From Kitasatospora viridis (GTDB lineage Bacteria; Actinomycetota; Actinomycetes; Streptomycetales; Streptomycetaceae), in NCBI RefSeq assembly GCF_007829815.1, contig NZ_VIWT01000002.1, positions 248,001 to 312,000 of the forward strand: DNA of 64,000 nucleotides, read 5' to 3'. The position numbers and the translations under genes are program-made. Under the pieces are notes generated by a model. The model was not told where the DNA came from. It did no database searches and was given only the letters and a program-made list of their open reading frames with translations. This document shows, piece by piece, positions 58,867 to 64,000 of the stretch (its first letter is position 1; each line of letters starts with the position of its first letter).

Positions 58867-60918
58867 TCATGCCGCGGCCGGCAGCTGGTCGGGCAGGGCG
58901 AACAGCAGGTCGTACAGCGGACGGCCGGTGCCGTGCCAGATGGACAGTGCGTAGACGCTGATCGGGAAGTCGACCCAGCGCTGCGGTGCCCACACCGTGC
59001 CGCGCACGACGTTGCCCTGGTGGCTCGTGTCGAGGCCGGACGGCACGTCGCCGGACTCGACCAGCAGGTCCCAGCCCTGCCGCGGGACGGCGAACTGCGC
59101 CTCGACCAGCTCACCGCGCAGGCTCGCGCGCAGGATCGTCGTCGACGCGAGGTCCAGGGTCAGCGCGCTGTCGACCAGGACCCGGTCGATCTCGAAGCCG
59201 GAGCCGGCCAGCCAGCCGCACAGGTGGTCCACCGCGGCGTTGAGCAGCTCCGCGGTGGCGCTCTCGGTGCGGACGGCGCGGCACAGCAGAGCCTGGTAGT
59301 GCACCTCCTCGGGCACCACCACGTGGTTGCCGATGACGGTGCGCAGCAGCGACATGTCCAGGGTGGACGGCTCCCGGTAGACGGCGCAGACGTCGCGGGC
59401 GACGGCCCGGATGAACGGGTCGGCGCACTCGTCCAGCAGGAACGTCCACAGCTGCTGGCACAGTTCGACCATCCGCACGCCGGTGGTCGAGTGCAGCACG
59501 CGCAGCGCGCAGCGCAGCAGGATCTTCTGGAACAGCGTCATCGACACCCGGAACTCCATGCCGCGCACCCACTCGTCCGCCGTCATCGCGGAGTGCCCGA
59601 TGACGACGTCGGCGACGAGGTCGGGGTTGGTGATGTCGGCGGGCATCAGGCGGGTGCGCAGTTCGTGCTCGTCCTTGAAGGCCTCGCGCGAGTAATCGGT
59701 GTTGTTCAGCAGCAGCAGCGGATAGATCACCGGGGAGCCGCCCGCGCTCAACACCTCCTCGATCCCGTTGAGGTAGGTGGCGAAGGTTTCGCCGGGCAGG
59801 CCCCAGATCAGGTCGGTGTAAGTGGGCACGTCGAGTTCGCGGAAGCGGGACAGCAGCCGGCGGTAGTGGTTGGTGCGGATGTTGGCGCGGTTGGCGATCT
59901 TCAGCACGTCCGTGTCGAAGGACTGCGCGGACAGCGTGATCGCGCCGGTCAGCTCGGCGGCGTGCAGCATGCTGGCGATCTCGACGATGCGGTCGTTGCC
60001 GTTCTTCGCCCAGTTGGTGCTGACGACCAGCCGCTTGTTGTACCGCTTGCTGAGCTCCACGATGTGCTCGGCGATCTGCCGGTCGCGGCCCAGGATGCCG
60101 AAGTTGGCGTCCGCGATGAACAGCGTCGCGTCCGTGGGCATCAGCCGGATCAGCCGGTCCAGCTCGGCGAAGATCCGCTCCAGGTCGAACTGGCGGACCT
60201 TGGAGTTGGTGGCGCCGCCCCAGTAGCAGAACGCGCAGCCGTACGGGCAGCCCCGGTTGGTCTCGTAGACGATCATGGACGAGCCGGTGATCTCCTCGTC
60301 GGAGTACACCGGGGAGAGGATCGGCGAGACGATCTGTTCGAGGTCGGTGATCCGGTCCGCGTCCGTGTTGGTGACGACCTCGCCGTTGCGCCAGAAGCTG
60401 ATGCCGGGGATCTCGGCGAGGGCCCCGGCGGTCGGGTCCGCGTCGTTCAGATAGGCGTGCAGCAGGTCGCGGAAGCGCAGTTCGCCCTCGCCGTGCACCA
60501 GCACGTCCACCCAGGGCGCCTCGGAGAACACCGCGTCCTGCTGGTAGCTCACGTCGTTGCCGCCGACCAGGACGTGGCAGTTTGGCCAACGCTCCTTCAC
60601 CTGGCGGGCCAGCTCAAGGGACTGGGCGCGGTTCCAGAAGAACACCGTCAGCGCGACCGCGAACGGCTCGTCCCAGGTGTCGAGCAGCTCCTTCGTCGCC
60701 TGCTCCCCGCCGCTCTGCTCCCGCACGGTGATCCGGAAGTCGCAGGCCGCGTCGAGGGCGGGGTCGGCGAGCGCGCTCGCCTTGAGGTACCCGAGGGTGA
60801 TGCTGTACCGGACCCCCTGCATCGCGGTGAACTCGACGAGTTGGACGGTTCTGCGCTTCGCGGGCGTCGGCGTCGCTCGCCCGCCGGCGTCGGCGACCGG
60901 GTCGAGGCTGGAGGTCAT
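58867..60918 (-). CDS. Cobalamin-type radical SAM protein of the peptide cluster
   Basis: The 683-residue protein has an N-terminal cobalamin-binding-like domain (about 80-165; KERWPNCHVLVGGNDVSYQQ) and a radical SAM barrel with the cluster motif Cys224-PYG-Cys228-AF-Cys231 (NRGCPYGCAFCYWGG). The C-terminal region of about 250 residues is long and unassigned. It matches the RiPP-associated class B radical SAM group whose members methylate unactivated carbons or do other peptide modifications. ATG 60918 is preferred; upstream in-frame ATG 61023 would add 35 residues. It is divergent from the flavin oxidoreductase and precursor genes. Carbon methylation of a thiazole or side chain is the likely job (inference). 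Confidence 0.87.
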   Translation of the reverse strand: MTSSLDPVADAGGRATPTPAKRRTVQLVEFTAMQGVRYSITLGYLKASALADPALDAACDFRITVREQSGGEQATKELLDTWDEPFAVALTVFFWNRAQSLELARQVKERWPNCHVLVGGNDVSYQQDAVFSEAPWVDVLVHGEGELRFRDLLHAYLNDADPTAGALAEIPGISFWRNGEVVTNTDADRITDLEQIVSPILSPVYSDEEITGSSMIVYETNRGCPYGCAFCYWGGATNSKVRQFDLERIFAELDRLIRLMPTDATLFIADANFGILGRDRQIAEHIVELSKRYNKRLVVSTNWAKNGNDRIVEIASMLHAAELTGAITLSAQSFDTDVLKIANRANIRTNHYRRLLSRFRELDVPTYTDLIWGLPGETFATYLNGIEEVLSAGGSPVIYPLLLLNNTDYSREAFKDEHELRTRLMPADITNPDLVADVVIGHSAMTADEWVRGMEFRVSMTLFQKILLRCALRVLHSTTGVRMVELCQQLWTFLLDECADPFIRAVARDVCAVYREPSTLDMSLLRTVIGNHVVVPEEVHYQALLCRAVRTESATAELLNAAVDHLCGWLAGSGFEIDRVLVDSALTLDLASTTILRASLRGELVEAQFAVPRQGWDLLVESGDVPSGLDTSHQGNVVRGTVWAPQRWVDFPISVYALSIWHGTGRPLYDLLFALPDQLPAAA

Positions 60919-61265
60919 GGCTACACATCCGTTCTGGGTGCCACTGTTCCGTATTCCTGCGCCGTTCACCCGGGCGCAATCGATCGGCAATGCATGGATG
61001 GCCGATGGAACCAACGCTTCCATTGCCCGGCGGCAGCGTCAATAACGCACTCTCCGCACCTTAAGTATCTCCGAGGATACCGGGCTGATTTGAGCTTTAT
61101 TTGAGTTCGGCAGCCATTGCCGGGCGACATTGACGACCCCGGTGGCCCGATGTAGCGTCAGCGGCGAAACAGCCGGTGACGTGCCGAGAGGCCCCGGTCT
61201 GCTCGGGTGACGAACCCCGGGATTCATCCGGTGGATATCCGGTTGTTACAGGGAGTGTGGTATCG
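60919..61265. other. Divergent control region of the peptide cluster
   Basis: About 350 bases without a gene, AT-richer than the surroundings around 61040-61110. It holds the plus-strand promoter at 61130-61158 and an inverted repeat GTATCTCCGAGGATAC (61065-61080), a possible operator between the two divergent units. I could not place the minus-strand promoter with confidence. Confidence 0.5.
61130..61158 (+). promoter_or_regulatory. Promoter of the flavin oxidoreductase/precursor operon
   Basis: TTGACG (61130-61135), a 17-nt spacer and TAGCGT (61153-61158) match the streptomycete housekeeping pattern. The transcript would carry a leader of about 100 nt before the GTG at 61266. Confidence 0.6.
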
Positions 61266-62330
61266 GTGCGCTTCGGGCTTTCTTTTCTCCCCGACTGCAC
61301 GCCGGAGACGAAATCTCCGGAGACCTATTTCAGTGACGCGCTGGAATTGTCGGTGCAGGCCGAACTGGGCGGTTTGGATTCGGTCAAGATGACCGAGCAC
61401 TATCTCCACCACTACGGTGGCTACTGCCCCAGCCCGTTGGGTTTCCTCTCCGCGGTGGCCGCCCGGACGAACTCGGTCAGGCTGATCACCGGGTGCGTCC
61501 TGCCGGTCTTCCACCATCCGATCCAGCTGGCCGCGGAAGCCGCCCAGGTGGACGCGATCAGCGGCGGCCGGCTCGATGTGGGATTCGCCCGGGCGTACCT
61601 GCCGGACGAGTTCGATGCGCTGGGCGTGCCGATGGACGAGAGCGTCGACCGGTACCGCGAGACCATCCGCGCGGTGCGGCGGATCTGGACCGAGGAGAAC
61701 ATCAGCGAGGACACGCCGTTCTTCTCCTACCGCAACGTGACCGGGCGCCCGCGCCCCACCCAGCAGCCGCACCCGCCGATGTGGGGCGCCGCGGTGCGCA
61801 CCCCGGAGAGCTTCGACTGGCTGGGCACGGAGGGGCTGGGGCTGCTGATCACCCCGATGATCTCGCCGCACGAGTTCCGCGACCAGCTGAACATCTACCG
61901 CGACGCCTTCCAGGCGGCGCACGGGAGTTCGGGACTGCGGCCCCGGGTCGCGGCCAGCCTGCCGCTGGTGGTCGCCGAGACCGACGAGCGCGCGCAGGAG
62001 ATCGCCGAGACCTACCTGCGCCGCTACCTGGACGTCTGGGCGGAAGCCGTCAGCCCCTGGGACAGGCGGGAGTCCTCGGCCTACCGCGGCTACTCCGGCT
62101 TCGGCTGGATGCTGCGCGGCCTGCAGCCCGCCAAGCTCTACACCGAAGGCGGCGCGATCGTCGGCTCGCCGGCCACGGTCATCGACCGGATCCGCGCCTT
62201 CAACGACCACATCGGCGGCGTCGACCAGATCCTTTGGCAGATCGATTTCGGCGCGATGCCGCTCCCCGAAGCTCGGCAGACCCTGGAGCTCTTCTGCGAC
62301 CAGGTCCTGCCGGAGGTGAAAGCACTCTGA
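61266..62330 (+). CDS. Luciferase-like (LLM class) flavin-dependent oxidoreductase
   Basis: The 354-residue TIM-barrel flavoprotein reads RFGLSFLPDCTPETKSPETY, ELGGLDSVKMTEHYLHHYGG, AARTNSVRLITGCVLPVFHH, DAISGGRLDVGFARAYLPDE and IVGSPATVIDRI, the bacterial-luciferase-like monooxygenase pattern using FMN or F420. GTG 61266 has AGGGAG 10 nt upstream. It sits just before three precursor-peptide genes, so oxidation of the modified peptide is likely. Such enzymes are not part of the standard thiopeptide set that I know. Confidence 0.87.
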   Translation: MRFGLSFLPDCTPETKSPETYFSDALELSVQAELGGLDSVKMTEHYLHHYGGYCPSPLGFLSAVAARTNSVRLITGCVLPVFHHPIQLAAEAAQVDAISGGRLDVGFARAYLPDEFDALGVPMDESVDRYRETIRAVRRIWTEENISEDTPFFSYRNVTGRPRPTQQPHPPMWGAAVRTPESFDWLGTEGLGLLITPMISPHEFRDQLNIYRDAFQAAHGSSGLRPRVAASLPLVVAETDERAQEIAETYLRRYLDVWAEAVSPWDRRESSAYRGYSGFGWMLRGLQPAKLYTEGGAIVGSPATVIDRIRAFNDHIGGVDQILWQIDFGAMPLPEARQTLELFCDQVLPEVKAL

Positions 62331-62339
62331 CCCGTCGGC

Positions 62340-62360
62340 GCCGGCCTTCGTGCGGCCGGC
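62340..62360 (+). terminator. Hairpin between the flavin oxidoreductase and precursor genes
   Basis: GCCGGCC-TTCGTGC-GGCCGGC, 7-bp arms, starts 10 bases after the oxidoreductase stop. It could partly terminate or set differential mRNA levels so that precursor transcripts exceed enzyme transcripts. Confidence 0.4.
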
Positions 62361-62391
62361 ACCGGCGTGGTGACGGAAGGAGGTGAAAGAC

Positions 62392-62559
62392 ATGGAGGGT
62401 TTCGACGACCTGGTGCTGGATGACAGCACCTTCGAGCTGGTGGACCTGGGCGTGGTGGTTCCCGCGTCGGTGACGGCTGGTTACGGCCTGACCGAGCTCG
62501 CCGCTTCGAGCGGTGGCAGCAGCTGCTGCTGCTGCACCCCGTGCTGCTCCTGCACCTGA
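62392..62559 (+). CDS. Thiopeptide-type precursor peptide, copy 1
   Basis: 55 residues. The leader is acidic (MEGFDDLVLDDSTFELVDLG), followed by VVVPASVTAGYGLTELAAS, and the C-terminus is SGGSSCCCCTPCCSCT. From memory, the leader resembles the thiomuracin/GE2270 precursors (DVFELAD-GVxVxSLTAGHGMxEVGAS before the core). Core cysteines would become thiazoles, and two serines would supply the dehydroalanines joined into a pyridine. AAGGAGG lies 8 nt upstream of the ATG, a strong site suited to high expression. Confidence 0.87.
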   Translation: MEGFDDLVLDDSTFELVDLGVVVPASVTAGYGLTELAASSGGSSCCCCTPCCSCT

Positions 62560-62613
62560 TCGGGTGCGGGGCGGGCGGCTGAACGATCCGAGTGCACTGG
62601 GGAGGTGAAAGAC

Positions 62614-62781
62614 ATGGAGGGTTTCGACGACCTGGTGCTGGATGACAGCACCTTCGAGCTGGTGGACCTGGGCGTGGTGGTTCCCGCGTCGGTGACGGCC
62701 GGTTACGGCCTGACCGAGCTCGCCGCTTCGAGCGGCGGTAGCAGCTGCTGCTGCTGCACCCCGTGCTGCTCCTGCACCTGA
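62614..62781 (+). CDS. Thiopeptide-type precursor peptide, copy 2
   Basis: The 55-residue product is identical in amino-acid sequence to copy 1; the DNA differs only at silent positions (for example in the Thr-Ala-Gly and Gly-Gly codons). GGGGAGGTG precedes the start. A gene-dosage duplicate. Confidence 0.87.
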   Translation: MEGFDDLVLDDSTFELVDLGVVVPASVTAGYGLTELAASSGGSSCCCCTPCCSCT

Positions 62782-62834
62782 TCGGGTGCGGGACTGCTCA
62801 CTGATCGATCCGGTGAACGAAGGAGGTGAAAGAC

Positions 62835-63005
62835 ATGGAGGGTTTCAACGACGACCTGGTGCTGGATGACAGCGCCTTCGAGTTGGTGGACCTGGGCGCG
62901 GTCGTTCCCGCGTCGGTGACGGCCGGTTACGGCCTCACGGAGTTGTCCGCTTCCAAGGGGACCAGCAGCTGCTGCTGCTGCACCCCGTGCTGTTCCTGCA
63001 CCTGA
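62835..63005 (+). CDS. Thiopeptide-type precursor peptide, copy 3 (variant leader)
   Basis: 56 residues. Compared with copies 1 and 2 it has an extra Asn in MEGFNDDLV, SAFELVDLGAVV, and TELSASKGTSS instead of TELAASSGGSS. The C-terminal SSCCCCTPCCSCT is unchanged. The residues just before the core vary (SGG to KGT) while the 13-residue core does not, which marks the leader/core boundary at or inside SS. AAGGAGG precedes the start. Confidence 0.87.
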   Translation: MEGFNDDLVLDDSAFELVDLGAVVPASVTAGYGLTELSASKGTSSCCCCTPCCSCT

Positions 63006-63124
63006 TCCGGTGCTGATCTCCGGGCACATGTGCTCTAGCCGGTGCGTGCGCGCGTAAGAGGATCGAGTGGCTCTCGGTCCTCCTGCTGACCAGTCATCAA
63101 TGCACTCTCGTAGAAGCGGTGGTC

Positions 63125-64000
63125 ATGGAAGTGAACGTCGATCAGGTACGGCCTCGACTGCGCGGGGACGTCTACGTCATGCGCGTGCCGGAGGGCGCCT
63201 ACATCCGTAGCAATCTGGGCGGCTCGATACTCAAGGGCGCGTCGACGTACGAGTGGATCCAGCGGATCGCACCGCTGCTGGACGGCACCAAGACCCTCGG
63301 CGAACTCTGCGCCTCGGTACCGGAGTCCAGCCGCGCCGCGCTCGCCAAGCTCGTTCTGGTCCTGCTCGGCAAGGGCTACGTCAAGAACGCGCTGGAGGAC
63401 CGTCCGCACACCCTGACCGCCGAGCTCACCAAGGCCTACGCGGCCAACATCGCCTTCATCGAGTACTTCACCGACTCGCCCGAACTCCGCTTCGAGGGCT
63501 ACCGCGACAGCCGCGTCGTGCTGGCCGGGTCCGGCCCGCTACTGCAGGCGCTGACCAACTCCCAGCTGCGCGCCGGTGTGCGCACCTGCGTGCTCGCCCC
63601 GTTCGCCGAGTCGCCGTTCGACCGCGACCGCGTCGCCGAGCACCTCGCCGCGGCCCAGGAGCAGGACCCTCAGCAGCGGATCGGCTACCTGGACGCCAAC
63701 GCCGAGCGGCTCGACCTGGTGGCCGCGGACGCCGACATGGTGCTGCACGTCACCGACCGGCCGATGGTCGAGCGCGCCCGGCTGCTGCCCGCCGCGGCCG
63801 TCGCCGCGGGTGCCGCGTTCGCGCAGGCGGTCGTGGCCGGCGACGAGGCGTGGATCGGCCCGGTGATCGGGAAGAACGACGATCCCACCGCGTGGGAGTC
63901 CGCGTGGCGCCGGTTGTGCGCGCTCACATTCGACCTGGCCGGCGCGGACCTGGCCGACCACCCGGAGGCGGCGCCCAGCGAGTTCCTGCGCGGCCCCACC
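63125..64000 (+). CDS. Leader-peptide-binding RRE/ThiF-like cyclodehydratase partner (cut by window end)
   Basis: The first 292 codons are visible and the frame is open at the window edge. Residues about 10-95 form a PqqD-like RiPP recognition element (RPRLRGDVYVMRVPEGAYIR, GASTYEWIQRIAPLLDGTKT, ALAKLVLVLLGKGYVKNAL). From about 135 a Rossmann-like segment (SRVVLAGSGPLLQALTNSQL) recalls the inactive ThiF/E1-like domain of TOMM C/F proteins such as TbtF. Such proteins hold the leader and present the core to the YcaO enzyme. ATG 63125 has only a weak ribosome site; GTG 63131 is an alternative. Confidence 0.82.
   Translation, partial: MEVNVDQVRPRLRGDVYVMRVPEGAYIRSNLGGSILKGASTYEWIQRIAPLLDGTKTLGELCASVPESSRAALAKLVLVLLGKGYVKNALEDRPHTLTAELTKAYAANIAFIEYFTDSPELRFEGYRDSRVVLAGSGPLLQALTNSQLRAGVRTCVLAPFAESPFDRDRVAEHLAAAQEQDPQQRIGYLDANAERLDLVAADADMVLHVTDRPMVERARLLPAAAVAAGAAFAQAVVAGDEAWIGPVIGKNDDPTAWESAWRRLCALTFDLAGADLADHPEAAPSEFLRGPT

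Larger units (their letters stand above)
62378..63012 (+). repeat. Three tandem copies of the precursor gene unit
   Basis: Units of 222 and 221 bp (start to start) each contain GGAGGTGAAAGACATGGAGGG, a coding region of 168-171 bases and the trailer CACCTGATC(C/G)GGTGC. Copies 1 and 2 differ by a few synonymous bases; copy 3 is more diverged. Recent duplication. Confidence 0.9.

Noticed and set aside
62378..63012. CRISPR-like or satellite repeat
   Set aside because: The three 222-bp units are complete precursor genes with ribosome sites, not short repeats with unique spacers.

Overview
The window is high-GC actinobacterial DNA of the Streptomyces/Kitasatospora type. Third-position GC bias is extreme, GTG starts are common, adjacent genes overlap by ATGA/GTGA, and secreted glycoside hydrolases, lipoprotein-dependent sugar ABC transporters and GntR/LacI/AraC regulators are abundant. 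It holds about 55 genes in two thematic parts: a large deoxy-sugar and plant-polysaccharide utilisation region (about 0-58 kb) and the left part of a ribosomal-peptide gene cluster (58.3-64 kb) that runs off the right edge.

0-15 kb: the left edge carries two tandem minus-strand secreted proteins with near-identical signal peptides. The second is a beta-helix plus ricin-lectin enzyme broken by an in-frame TAG. Two convergent paralogous GntR/FCD regulators follow, then a plus-strand operon: sugar-binding lipoprotein, two permeases, an unrecognised 656-residue protein, lactonase, rhamnose-type mutarotase, Zn alcohol dehydrogenase, SDR, KDPG-type aldolase (also broken by an in-frame TAG) and an aldo/keto reductase. 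15-27 kb: a sortase-anchored arabinofuranosidase-like hydrolase, a PHP phosphoesterase, a LacI regulator facing a second sugar ABC operon with a GH3 glycosidase, and a PAS-PAS-GAF-PP2C-HATPase signalling protein.

27-50 kb: an L-fucose-type oxidative pathway. One operon encodes diketo-deoxyfuconate hydrolase (FAH fold), fuconate dehydratase, deoxyfuconate SDR and an aldose dehydrogenase. After an unrelated stretch (AraC, 2OG dioxygenase-like, Nudix, expansin-like, ECF sigma) a second operon encodes GntR, fuconolactonase, LarA, glycerate kinase, LarB, LarC, LarE and a GH95 alpha-L-fucosidase. The pathway is expected to end in pyruvate plus L-lactate, which would explain a complete nickel-pincer lactate-racemase set in the same operon as a fucosidase. 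A secreted GH29 fucosidase with two F5/8-type domains lies at 55.5-57.9 kb. A shared palindrome close to ATACATCGGATGTAT lies upstream of the hydrolase/dehydratase operon, the SDR/GH operon at 37-40 kb and the GH29 gene, suggesting one regulon. 50-55 kb holds small membrane proteins, a UspA protein, a quinone oxidoreductase, an APH-like kinase and a beta-propeller lactonase.

58.3-64 kb: a HxlR regulator, a cobalamin-type radical SAM protein (minus strand), a divergent luciferase-like flavin oxidoreductase, three tandem precursor-peptide genes sharing the core SSCCCCTPCCSCT behind a thiomuracin/GE2270-like leader, and the start of a leader-binding (RRE/ThiF-like) protein cut by the window end. 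This looks like a thiopeptide-type cluster with a core I do not recognise. Dehydratase, YcaO cyclodehydratase, dehydrogenase and pyridine synthase genes, if present, lie beyond the right edge.
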